Source: a bacterium (GTDB taxonomy: Bacteria > Actinomycetota > Acidimicrobiia > Acidimicrobiales > Bin134). From it: DNA of 58,307 nt. The stretch's first letter is position 1. Each line of letters begins with the position of its first letter. Made by a program: the position numbers and the translations under genes. The notes below the pieces were generated by a model that saw nothing but the letters and a program-made list of their open reading frames with translations, ran no database searches and was not told the origin of the DNA. Shown piece after piece: positions 7,096 through 14,953 of this stretch. The stretch is taken from contig JAPPMA010000058.1 of NCBI GenBank assembly GCA_028819295.1, forward strand, positions 1,172-59,478, given 5' to 3'.

Positions 7096-9302
7096 CGTTG
7101 ACGCAGCGGCCGCTTCCCTGGATGGACCAGCCCGGACAGGGCGTGGTACCGCTGCTCAACGCCTACCTCGAACGCCATCCCCACCACACCGCCGACCGCA
7201 TCGAAACGGCCTATCGCCTTTCTGAGCAGGCCCACGCCGGACAGATGCGCAAGTCTGGCGAACCCTATGTGACCCATCCTCTGGCCGTGGCCCACATCGT
7301 GGTCGATCTGGGGCTCGACGACGTCTCGGTCATCGCCGCCCTGCTGCACGACGCCATCGAGGACACCGCCATGGACTTGGCCGAGGTCGAGCAGCACTTC
7401 GGCGGCGAGGTGGCCTCGATCGTGGACAGCGTCACCCGGCTCGACCGGCTCAAGTTCAACACCCAGGAAGAGGAGCAGGCCGCATCCATGCGCAAGATGC
7501 TGGTGGCCATCGCCAAGGACTTGCGGGTGCTGGTGGTGAAGCTCTCCGACCGGCTGCACAACATGCGCACACTGGCCGCGCTGCCGCTGGCCAAGCAGCA
7601 TCGGGTGGCCCGGGAGACCATGGACATCTACGCCCCGCTGGCCAACCGCCTGGGCATGCAGGACATGAAGCTCCAGCTCGAAGACTTGGCCTTCGCCGCT
7701 CTGCACCCCAAGCGCTACGCCGAGATCGATCGCATGGTGGCCACCCGGGCCCCAGAGCGCGACCTGTACCTCACCCAGGTTCTCTCCAGCGTGGAGGCGC
7801 GCCTGGCCGAGCTGGGCATCCCCGCTCAGGTCACCGGCCGGCCCAAACACCTCTGGAGCATCTACGAGAAGATGATGGCCAAGGATCGCAGCTTCGACGA
7901 GATCTACGATTTGGTGGGCCTGAGGGTGATCGTCGACTCGGTGCGGGACTGCTACGCCGCCCTGGGGTCCATCCACGCCACCTGGAAGCCGGTGCAGGGG
8001 CGGTTCAAAGACTACATCGCCATGCCCAAGTTCAACCTCTACCAGTCGCTGCACACCACCGTGGTCGGACCCGGGGGCAAATCGCTGGAAGTCCAGCTCC
8101 GCACCAATGAGATGCACGCTCGGGCCGAACAGGGGGTGGCCGCCCACTGGGACTACAAGGAGGGCACCACCACCGACGATCTGGCCTGGCTGGGCCGCAT
8201 CATCGACTGGCAGCAGGAGACTTCCGATGCCGTCGAGTTCCTGAGCAACCTCAAGACCGACCTCGACCACGACGAGGTGCAGGTGTTCACCCCCAAAGGC
8301 GGCGTGGTGTCGCTGCCCATGGGGGCCATCCCCATCGACTTCGCCTACTCCATCCACACCGAGGTGGGCCACGCCTGCATCGGGGCCCGGGTCAACGGCC
8401 AGCTCGTCCCGCTCGACCGCGAGCTGCGGCCCGGCGACATGGTGGAGATCTTCACCTCCAAGGTGGCCGACAAGGGGCCGTCGCGAGACTGGCTCGGCCT
8501 GGTGGCGTCGCATCGGGCCCGCAACAAGATCCGCCAGTGGTTCGCCCAGGCCCGGCGAGACGACGCCATCAAGGCCGGCCGCGACGCGGTGGCCGCCGCC
8601 TTGCGCCGCGAACGACTGCCGGTGGCCAATATCCTCTCGGGCGAAGAGCTGCTGCACGCGGCCACCGCCATGAACTACCGCGATCTCGACACCCTGTTCG
8701 CCGCGGTGGGAGAGCGCCATGTGTCGGCCAAGGCGGTGGCCGAGCGGGTGGCCGGAATGAGGGTGGCGCCGGCGGCAGGGGAGGAGTTGGACGAGGACCT
8801 CGCCGCGGTCCCCTCGCCTGCGGTATTGCCCCAGCGAACCGACCAGCCGGTGGAGGTGGAGGGCCTCGACGACGTGCTCGTGAACCTGGCCCGCTGCTGC
8901 AAGCCGGTTCCCCCCGATGAGATCATCGGCTTCGTCACCCGGGGCCGGGGGGTGTCGGTGCACCGCACCGAGTGCGCCAATGCGGCCTCGCTGTCGTTCG
9001 AGCAGGGCGACCGGCTCATCGATGTGGACTGGAGCGCGGAGCGCAGCGGCGCCTACTGCGTGACCATCGAGGTCAAGGCATTCGACCGCACCCGCCTGCT
9101 TCGCGACGTGGCCAACGCCCTGTCCACCGGATCGGTCAACATCTTGGCCTGCGAGACCCGCACCGGCGCCGATCACATCTCGGTCATGCGGTTCGACTTC
9201 GAGTTGAGCGACGGCGCCCATCTCGACGCCCTGCTTCGCACCATCAGGGGCATCGACTCGGTGTACAGCGCCTACCGAGTCATCCCCGCCGCCAATGGTT
9301 AG
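7092..9302 (+). CDS. relA: Bifunctional (p)ppGpp synthetase/hydrolase RelA/SpoT (Rel)
   Basis: Rel makes and degrades the stringent-response alarmone (p)ppGpp. The 736-residue protein has the full long-RSH layout: an HD hydrolase domain with HAGQ and HDAIEDT (about residue 86), then the synthetase domain with GRPKHLWSIYEKM, YDLVGLRVIVD and NLYQSLHTTVVGP. A TGS domain follows (VFTPKGGVVSLPMGA), then a region with paired Cys (ARCCKPVPPDEIIGFVTRGR) and a C-terminal ACT domain. Both catalytic motifs look intact, so it is probably bifunctional. GTG 7092 overlaps the apt stop, so translation is coupled. Confidence 0.96.
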   Translation: MTLTQRPLPWMDQPGQGVVPLLNAYLERHPHHTADRIETAYRLSEQAHAGQMRKSGEPYVTHPLAVAHIVVDLGLDDVSVIAALLHDAIEDTAMDLAEVEQHFGGEVASIVDSVTRLDRLKFNTQEEEQAASMRKMLVAIAKDLRVLVVKLSDRLHNMRTLAALPLAKQHRVARETMDIYAPLANRLGMQDMKLQLEDLAFAALHPKRYAEIDRMVATRAPERDLYLTQVLSSVEARLAELGIPAQVTGRPKHLWSIYEKMMAKDRSFDEIYDLVGLRVIVDSVRDCYAALGSIHATWKPVQGRFKDYIAMPKFNLYQSLHTTVVGPGGKSLEVQLRTNEMHARAEQGVAAHWDYKEGTTTDDLAWLGRIIDWQQETSDAVEFLSNLKTDLDHDEVQVFTPKGGVVSLPMGAIPIDFAYSIHTEVGHACIGARVNGQLVPLDRELRPGDMVEIFTSKVADKGPSRDWLGLVASHRARNKIRQWFAQARRDDAIKAGRDAVAAALRRERLPVANILSGEELLHAATAMNYRDLDTLFAAVGERHVSAKAVAERVAGMRVAPAAGEELDEDLAAVPSPAVLPQRTDQPVEVEGLDDVLVNLARCCKPVPPDEIIGFVTRGRGVSVHRTECANAASLSFEQGDRLIDVDWSAERSGAYCVTIEVKAFDRTRLLRDVANALSTGSVNILACETRTGADHISVMRFDFELSDGAHLDALLRTIRGIDSVYSAYRVIPAANG

Positions 9303-9334
9303 CGGGATTGGGCCGCGAGCGTTGCAAAGCAACC

Positions 9335-9364
9335 TTGTAAAATCACCAGGTTCTCTTGTACACT
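9335..9364 (+). promoter_or_regulatory. Promoter of the AbrB/PIN pair
   Basis: TTGTAA (9335-9340) and TACACT (9359-9364) are 18 bp apart. TACACT ends 6 nt before GTG 9371, which fits leaderless transcription of the antitoxin-type gene. Confidence 0.55.
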
Positions 9365-9370
9365 AACTGG

Positions 9371-9613
9371 GTGGCAGTTGTGAAGTATCGAGTTTCGGAA
9401 CGAGGCCAGATGGCGCTGCCGGCTGAGGCCCGTCGTCGCTGGAACCTTGCCGGTGGAGGTGCGGTGGAGATCGCCGATCTAGGTGCGGCCCTCCTCGTCG
9501 TTCCCGCAGGTCGGGGAGGACTGCGATCGGTGATTCGAGAGTCAGTCGAGGAAGCTGGGGGATACAGCTCGTTGGTCAGCCTAGTTGCGGCCGACGAGCC
9601 TGATCTCGCGTGA
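9371..9613 (+). CDS. AbrB/VapB-like DNA-binding antitoxin-type protein
   Basis: This 80-residue protein reads MAVVKYRVSERGQMALPAEA, the swapped-hairpin AbrB/SpoVT fold used by VapB/MazE-type antitoxins (beta, then GQ-x-LP-x-E-x-R). A GAALLVVPAG strand follows, then a short acidic tail likely to contact the partner. TTG 9356 and GTG 9380 are alternative starts. GTG 9371 is chosen because a promoter -10 box ends 6 nt before it. Its stop overlaps the start of the PIN-like gene (GTGA), the usual antitoxin-toxin arrangement. Autoregulation at the 9335-9364 promoter is likely by analogy but not shown. Confidence 0.75.
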   Translation: MAVVKYRVSERGQMALPAEARRRWNLAGGGAVEIADLGAALLVVPAGRGGLRSVIRESVEEAGGYSSLVSLVAADEPDLA

Positions 9614-10125
9614 CTGAGACCGTCCTCGTCGACGATCACATTCTGTTGAGCTTGCTCCTCGATGACGAGCCCGAGGGGCTTCGGCCTATGGGGAGCGCTG
9701 TTGCTACCACGGGGTTGTGGTACCACAGGCTGTGTCGGGCACTGGCGGATCAAACCCTGGTGGGATCGCTGTCGCGTCGCCTTGGCGGAATCGATGCTGC
9801 GGTTGCCACCGACGTCATTGCCTCTGTGGTTGAACTTCCTCCGACCATCGAGCTGGTGTCGCTGCGCGAGCTCGGTTGGCCAATGGGCGAGTTGGCGTCC
9901 CGAGGAATCCGCCTCAACCTGCTTTCGCTGGAAGCCGTGGCCGCCGCTCGCCATCTCGGAGCGGAAATCTGCCTGGCTGCGGCCGACGACAACAAACCGC
10001 TAGTGAATATTGCCCGTCGCCTCGCCATCCCGGTTCGTCGGTTAGCCGCAACAGGGCTGGCCTCGGCTCAGCGGTTTCCCGCTGGTCAGTCGGTTCTCGA
10101 CGTCCTTGACGAGGACCGCGGGTGA
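9610..10125 (+). CDS. PIN-domain-like putative toxin/ribonuclease
   Basis: The 171-residue product starts MTETVLVDDHILLSLLL, an N-terminal strand ending in acidic residues as in PIN nucleases. It ends with a Rossmann-like segment, AEICLAAADDNKPLVNIAR, that resembles the late acidic motif of VapC toxins. The middle (residues about 30-110) is poorly recognisable, so PIN membership is tentative. GTG 9610 overlaps the AbrB-like gene. The pair sits between relA and hisS, which supports a mobile toxin-antitoxin unit. It could also be a non-toxic PIN-like protein. Confidence 0.6.
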   Translation: MTETVLVDDHILLSLLLDDEPEGLRPMGSAVATTGLWYHRLCRALADQTLVGSLSRRLGGIDAAVATDVIASVVELPPTIELVSLRELGWPMGELASRGIRLNLLSLEAVAAARHLGAEICLAAADDNKPLVNIARRLAIPVRRLAATGLASAQRFPAGQSVLDVLDEDRG

Positions 10126-10181
10126 CGCTGAACGCGGCCACCAGCGCACCGGTGAAGCAATACATGGTCATAGGGCGCCGG

Positions 10182-10187
10182 TAGCAT
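10182..10187 (+). promoter_or_regulatory. -10 box TAGCAT of hisS
   Basis: GGTAGCAT ends 8 nt before GTG 10196 with no Shine-Dalgarno sequence. The whole stretch from the box through the first codons is nearly repeated upstream of aspS at 21570-21594. Confidence 0.6.
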
Positions 10188-10195
10188 CGGGCATT

Positions 10196-11458
10196 GTGGC
10201 CGAAATGTTTCAGGCGCCCAAGGGGACTCGCGACATCCTGCCGCCGGAGTCGGATCGGTGGCAGACGCTGGTGGCGGTGTTCGCCGATGTGTTCGGGCAG
10301 GCCGGCTATGGGCTGGTGCAGAATCCGATGTTCGAGGACATCGGGGTGTTCCAGCGGTTGGGCGAGGGCACCGAGGTGGTCCGCAAGGAGATGTACGACT
10401 TCTTCGACAAGGGCGACCGGCATATGGCCCTGCGCCCCGAGGGAACGGCGTCGGTGGTGCGGGCGTTCAACCAGCACCGGCCCACCGTGCCCTGGAAGGT
10501 GTGGTACCTGACCCCCTGCTTCCGCTACGAGGAGCCCCAGGCCGGGCGGTTCCGCCAGCACCACCAGGTGGGGGCGGAGGCCATCGGCTCGGCCGACCCC
10601 GACCTCGACGTGGAGGTGATCGCGCTTCAGCACGACTTCTACCGGGCGCTCGGCCTCAGCAAGCTGTCGCTGCGGCTCAACTCCATGGGCAGCCCCGGCG
10701 ACCGGCAGGCCTACGCCGAGCGGCTGTCTGCCTGGCTGGGGCAGCGGGTGGGGGAGTTGGACGAGGCCGACCGGGCCAACGCCGCCGACCATCCGCTGCG
10801 GGTGCTGGACTCCAAGCGGGAGCGCACCATGGCGGTGGTGGCCGTCGCCCCCCTCATTACCGACTGCCTCTCCAACGAGGCCACCGCCCACTTCAAGCGG
10901 GTGCAGGCCGGGTTGGACGCCCTCGGGGTGGTCTACGAGATCGACCCCCGCCTGGTGCGAGGGCTCGACTACTACACCCATTCCACCTGGGAGTTCGCGG
11001 CCGGCGATTTGACCTCGGCCCAGAACGCGGTGGGCGGCGGCGGGCGCTACGACGGCCTGGCCGAGTCTCTCGGGGGCAAGCCCGCCCCCGGTGTGGGGTT
11101 CGGCGCCGGCATCGAGCGCATCCTGCTGGCCGCCGACGCCGAGGAGGCCCTCCCGGAGGCAACGGCGGCCGTTGACGTGTTCGTGGTGGACGTGGCCGGC
11201 GGCGATGCCGGACGGGATCTCACCTTCGAGCTGCGCCGCCACGGCATCTCTTCCGACCGGGCCTTCGACTCCCGCTCGATGAAGGCCCAGATGAAGGTGG
11301 CCGACCGCTCTGGCGCCCGGCTGGCCCTTCTGGTGGGGCCCGACGAGCTGGCTGCGGGCACGGTCACTCTGCGCGATCTGCGCTCGGGCGGCGGTCAGAC
11401 TGCCCTGGCCAGGACCGATGTTGCCGCTGAGGTGGCCGCCAGGCTGGCCGGGGGATGA
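10196..11458 (+). CDS. hisS: Histidyl-tRNA synthetase
   Basis: HisRS charges tRNA-His. The 420-residue class II enzyme begins MAEMFQAPKGTRDILPPESD. It shows motif 2 (FRYEEPQAGRFRQHHQVGAE), the histidine-A motifs (ALRPEGTASVVRA, LVRGLDYYTHSTWEF), VGGGGRYDGLAESLGG and motif 3 (GVGFGAGIERILL), then an anticodon-binding domain. GTG 10196 and ATG 10205 are both possible starts. The TAGCAT box supports the GTG. The frame remains open upstream to 10106 without family similarity. The next core gene, aspS, is displaced 10 kb by the accessory block. Confidence 0.95.
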   Translation: MAEMFQAPKGTRDILPPESDRWQTLVAVFADVFGQAGYGLVQNPMFEDIGVFQRLGEGTEVVRKEMYDFFDKGDRHMALRPEGTASVVRAFNQHRPTVPWKVWYLTPCFRYEEPQAGRFRQHHQVGAEAIGSADPDLDVEVIALQHDFYRALGLSKLSLRLNSMGSPGDRQAYAERLSAWLGQRVGELDEADRANAADHPLRVLDSKRERTMAVVAVAPLITDCLSNEATAHFKRVQAGLDALGVVYEIDPRLVRGLDYYTHSTWEFAAGDLTSAQNAVGGGGRYDGLAESLGGKPAPGVGFGAGIERILLAADAEEALPEATAAVDVFVVDVAGGDAGRDLTFELRRHGISSDRAFDSRSMKAQMKVADRSGARLALLVGPDELAAGTVTLRDLRSGGGQTALARTDVAAEVAARLAGG

Positions 11459-11498
11459 GTCCAAAACCCGAGGCGGCCGCCACTCCCGCAGCAGCGAA

Positions 11499-13010
11499 TC
11501 AGCAGGAGACTTGTCGGCGGGTGCGGTTGCGGGCGTCGTTCAGCACTTTGTCGGCCACCGCCGACCTCTCAACGGAGATCAGCGCCCCCCGCTCCTGCCA
11601 CACGTTGAGCAGCTCGATGTAGATGCGATAGGGGGCGGAGGGGCTGTCTGCAACGCGGTCGGAGAACTCTTGGTGGAGCACGAACCGGGCGGTCCCGTCC
11701 ACGAAGTGCTGCACGTTGTCGGCCCGGTAGAGGGTGGCCTGTTCGGGGGTGCCCTCGTTCCAGATTCGGATGTAGCCCCGCATCGAGATGCTCGCCCCCG
11801 ACCACGCATCTGTCCAAACAGCGAGGCTCCAGAAGTCGGCGCCGCAGGGAAACTCGTTGATCACCGCACCCTGGCCGTTTTCGTCTCTGTGGGCCACATA
11901 CCACAGATAGTCCGACCCGTTGTCGTACTTCCCCTGCTGCCACTCCCCCCGGCCGGGAGCGCCCTCGCCAAACACCGGCTTGGGCGGGGGCGGGGGGGCC
12001 GGCTCTTGGTCGGGGTCGGCCTGCGCCCCGGCCAGCGCCTCTCTAAGGGCGTGTTCGGTGATCGAGTAGTTGATCCCCTCGGTACCCTGGGCAGCGGGCT
12101 TGCTGACCACCATGCCCGCCACCTTCCCGCAGGCGTTCAGCATGGGCCCGCCGCTGTTGCCGGGGTTGGCCGACGCATCGGTTTGGAGCACCTGGCCGAG
12201 TTCGGGGTCGTCCAACAGGCGCGACACCACACCCCTGGAAACCGCGGGCGTCGACGCCCGGTACAGCGGATAGCCGACGGAGAAGATCGCCGACCCGGGG
12301 GCCGCCCCCGACAGCCCGCCGAACTCAAATGCCGCGTCGGGGCCGGTTTCGGTGGACAGCACGGCGATGTCGCCGATGCGGTCGGCCGTCACCACTCGGG
12401 CTGAGATTGTCCGCCCTGAGTGGGTGATCTGGACTGTCGGTGAACCGCGCACAACGTGCTCGGCGGTCAGCCACCAGGAGCGGTCGGCGGCGGTCCCCAG
12501 GTGGAAAGCGGTGCCGAGAGACTGGTCGGTTTGAACCTGCCACACCGACTCCACAGCGTTGCCGGCGTGTTCGGCGAAATCGCAGGATGCCGGATCGACG
12601 GGCAGCGACGAGGGCCGCTCATCGGTGCATCCGCCGGGAACCATGCCGGCGTCTATGCCGAACCGGCAGCGGTAGGCGTTCAACAGCGCCTCCTGCGCCA
12701 GGATGAGCCGGTCGCGCCGGGCCACCTCAGTCCAGGTGGGGGTGCCCGAAAACGGGGCCTGCGGCTCTGCGGCCACCGCAGACCCACCGTTCGCACAGCC
12801 CCCGGGCACTGCCACGGTGTCGATGTCGAACCGGCAGCGGTAGGCGTTCAACAGCGCCTCTTGGGCTGAGATGAGGCCGTCGCGCTCCACGATGGACTGG
12901 AGGGCAGGGTGGAGGCCCTGAGCCGACGCCCCGCTCGGCGCCCACGCGGCGCTCAGCGCCAGCGCCAACACTACGACCAGAAGAGTTTTCGGCCAGGAGG
13001 TCGCGGGCAC
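11499..13010 (-). CDS. Secreted trypsin-like serine protease with twin Cys modules
   Basis: The 503-residue protein has an N-terminal signal peptide (LLVVVLALALSAAWAPSGASA, cleaved near ASAQG). Two copies follow of a ~35-residue module containing AQEALLNAYRCRF and VPGGC. A chymotrypsin-fold domain comes next, with the triad His in TAEHV (about 181), Asp in IGDIAVL (about 213) and Ser in GNSGGP (about 285), as in HtrA/DegP. No PDZ domain is seen. After a Pro-rich linker (PAPPPPPKP) there is a ~150-residue C-terminal domain of unknown type. It probably acts outside the membrane. The GTG start is 7 nt after a TAAACT box. It is the last gene of the accessory block, convergent with hisS. Confidence 0.85.
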   Translation of the reverse strand: MPATSWPKTLLVVVLALALSAAWAPSGASAQGLHPALQSIVERDGLISAQEALLNAYRCRFDIDTVAVPGGCANGGSAVAAEPQAPFSGTPTWTEVARRDRLILAQEALLNAYRCRFGIDAGMVPGGCTDERPSSLPVDPASCDFAEHAGNAVESVWQVQTDQSLGTAFHLGTAADRSWWLTAEHVVRGSPTVQITHSGRTISARVVTADRIGDIAVLSTETGPDAAFEFGGLSGAAPGSAIFSVGYPLYRASTPAVSRGVVSRLLDDPELGQVLQTDASANPGNSGGPMLNACGKVAGMVVSKPAAQGTEGINYSITEHALREALAGAQADPDQEPAPPPPPKPVFGEGAPGRGEWQQGKYDNGSDYLWYVAHRDENGQGAVINEFPCGADFWSLAVWTDAWSGASISMRGYIRIWNEGTPEQATLYRADNVQHFVDGTARFVLHQEFSDRVADSPSAPYRIYIELLNVWQERGALISVERSAVADKVLNDARNRTRRQVSC

Positions 13011-13017
13011 GATCTCA

Positions 13018-13045
13018 AGTTTACTGGGACACTTAAACCTATGAA
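13018..13045 (-). promoter_or_regulatory. Promoter of the secreted protease, inside an inverted repeat
   Basis: On the minus strand TTCATA (13045-13040) and TAAACT (13023-13018) are 16 bp apart, and GTG 13010 follows after 7 nt. The -10 box overlaps one arm of the 9-bp outer inverted repeat at 13020-13097, so the repeat could be an operator as well as a terminator. Confidence 0.45.
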
Positions 13046-13097
13046 GGCGCTCATGCTGAAGCCCGCGGGGTCAGCATGAGCGCGAAGACCCAGTAAA
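13020..13097. repeat. Nested inverted repeat between helicase and protease genes
   Basis: An inner perfect 13-bp inverted repeat (13047-13059 with 13071-13083, 11-nt loop) lies inside an outer perfect 9-bp repeat (13020-13028 TTTACTGGG with 13089-13097). A degenerate third copy of the same ~30-bp unit overlaps the 3' end of the helicase gene at about 13141-13171. The RNA would fold into a long hairpin on either strand. There is no clear U-tract. Confidence 0.8.
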
Positions 13098-13127
13098 CCG
13101 CGCAGTCCGGCACTGTCCGCTGAGAGA

Positions 13128-14918
13128 TCAGGGGGCCCCGGTCCCAGCTTGAACGCGAAGGCCCAATAAACGGCTCATCGGACCATCGTCGGAATAGGTG
13201 ACGGTCAGCGTTTCGGTGGTACGGGTCATGGCAACGTAGAGCAGGCGTTGACGGGTCTCGTCCTCGTCGTCGCGTGCCCAAATGTGGTTGACGCCGCCGA
13301 TGAGAACATGGGGGTATTCGAGCCCCTTCAGCAGCTGGAGGGTGGCCACCCGCACTCTGCCGCTCGTCGACACCACTTGGTCCCGCTCCTGCTGGGCGTC
13401 GAGCGCTGGAATCCGCTTTGCTCTCAGCGTTTGCTGCAAGGTGATCCTCAGCTCCTTTGATCCCGACATGATGACGATGTCGTCAGGTGAGGCCCCGTTG
13501 CGGAGCAGTTCGGCTGCCGTCTTTGTCAGCGTCTCGGCCTCGGCTTCAAGGTCGGGGCACTCCAGAAAATCGGGGAGCTTGCCGCGGCGCAATGCGGCTT
13601 CGGGCATAACGAACGCGTCGAGGTCGTCGGGCGAAGCATCGTCACCGCTGGGCCGGCCGATGCCTGCGATCATCCCCAGGGCGAAGTCAAGGGTTTCCTT
13701 GGTGTTGCGGTAGTTCTCTCGGAGAATGGTCGACCGGCCCCGAGCAGTCAAACCCGGTGGGTTCCAGCTCATCTTGCGCCGGTAAACGTTTTGGGCGCTG
13801 TCCAAGGCGATGATGAAGTGCCGCTGCTCTGTCGCGAGTTCGTGTCTTCCCACTGCCCAGGAGAGGTCGAGTCCTGAATTGCCCAGGTCTTGGGCCTCAT
13901 CCACGAGCACCATGTCAAATCTCTTTGCAGGTGGGAGGTCGCCGGCCGCGGCGGTTGCTTGCCTGCGCCGGGCTTGGAACGCATCGTCGTCCCGGCCCTT
14001 TGTCGGCGTGCGTCCTGCTTGGCGGATGACATTGCTGGCCAGGGAGTCGACGGTGGACACGGTTACGTTCTCCACACCCTCGAGTTCCCGTTCGAGGGCT
14101 TGCGCGAGAGCCACGTTGAAGCAGACCAGCAGGATGCGCCATCGGGGCATGTTCTCGCCGATGTAGCGGGCTCGGTGGGTAAGCACCAGGGTCTTACCGC
14201 TTCCGGCCACTCCTCGGATGAGCCGGTAGCCCGGCCCGAGATGCTCGGCTAGGCGTTCTTGGGCCAGATCCAGAACTCGAATCATCTCCTCAGAATTCTG
14301 GGGTGCGGTGTGGAACATTTGGCCCTGTTGGCCGATCACGATCTTGGGATTGATGGCGGCTCGCACCCGGGCTTGGCCTTGGTTGTCGAGCGGATGCCGC
14401 TGCCCGCCGACTATCTGTCGGATGGCTGTGAGCAAGGTGTCTTCATGGAAGTCCTCTGAGCAAAGCCGGGGCGTCTTGTCGTCGGCCAAAGACAAGGGCT
14501 GGTCGCGGCTCACATCGGGCAGCGCCAGAGCTCGAGCGACAAACAGCGACTTGATCTTGTGCTGCAATCCGTTGACCCTGGCGATGATGGCCCTTTGAGC
14601 CTGGTCTAAATCGACAGGTCTCTGCTTGCGAAAGCGACCTCGCTTGGCAGCGTTTGGCGGGCGGAGGCTGGGAGCTTCCAACACAAGCACACCCGCCGCC
14701 GGGTCGAACACGATCAGATAGGGGATTGACTCGTCACCGGAGTAGGAGTCCTCATATCCGAGGTCCAGCCTTTGGGCGCTGGCCCCGTCGCCGCCGATTC
14801 GCTCTAGCGAGACGAGAACGTCTTCAGGAGTTGCGTCTCGCAGCAGTCGAGCGGCGGTCTTCAGCCGCTCGGGCACGTCGTTGCGGCTGGGGATGTTCTC
14901 GGGGATCAGACTGGCCAC
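13128..14918 (-). CDS. NERD-like/UvrD superfamily 1 DNA helicase
   Basis: This 596-residue protein has an N-terminal region resembling NERD nuclease-related domains (IPYLIVFDPAAGVLVLEAPS). The catalytic E-x-K is replaced by E-A-P, so nuclease activity is doubtful. Then comes a UvrD/Rep helicase core: Walker A RGVAGSGKTLVLTHRA (about 238), DEAQDLG (about 339), the motif III/IV region with ILRENYRNTKE, and motifs V-VI RVATLQLLKGLEYPHVLIG and LLYVAMTRTTETL. GTG 14918 is preferred because TAGGTT ends 8 nt upstream; TTG 14927 is the alternative. It follows the fusion helicase by 35 bp on the same strand, so the two are likely co-expressed. Confidence 0.9.
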   Translation of the reverse strand: MASLIPENIPSRNDVPERLKTAARLLRDATPEDVLVSLERIGGDGASAQRLDLGYEDSYSGDESIPYLIVFDPAAGVLVLEAPSLRPPNAAKRGRFRKQRPVDLDQAQRAIIARVNGLQHKIKSLFVARALALPDVSRDQPLSLADDKTPRLCSEDFHEDTLLTAIRQIVGGQRHPLDNQGQARVRAAINPKIVIGQQGQMFHTAPQNSEEMIRVLDLAQERLAEHLGPGYRLIRGVAGSGKTLVLTHRARYIGENMPRWRILLVCFNVALAQALERELEGVENVTVSTVDSLASNVIRQAGRTPTKGRDDDAFQARRRQATAAAGDLPPAKRFDMVLVDEAQDLGNSGLDLSWAVGRHELATEQRHFIIALDSAQNVYRRKMSWNPPGLTARGRSTILRENYRNTKETLDFALGMIAGIGRPSGDDASPDDLDAFVMPEAALRRGKLPDFLECPDLEAEAETLTKTAAELLRNGASPDDIVIMSGSKELRITLQQTLRAKRIPALDAQQERDQVVSTSGRVRVATLQLLKGLEYPHVLIGGVNHIWARDDEDETRQRLLYVAMTRTTETLTVTYSDDGPMSRLLGLRVQAGTGAP

Positions 14919-14926
14919 GGTCTGCA

Positions 14927-14932
14927 AACCTA
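14927..14932 (-). promoter_or_regulatory. -10-like box TAGGTT before the UvrD-like gene
   Basis: Read on the minus strand, TAGGTT ends 8 nt before GTG 14918 and lies just downstream of the fusion-helicase stop. It may give the UvrD-like gene its own leaderless transcript. Confidence 0.4.
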
Positions 14933-14953
14933 CATTTCCGGCGAGTACCAGCC

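Noticed and set aside
6843..9332. 829-codon antisense frame opposite relA
   Set aside because: High-GC shadow of relA with Gly/His/Val-rich composition and no recognisable domain.
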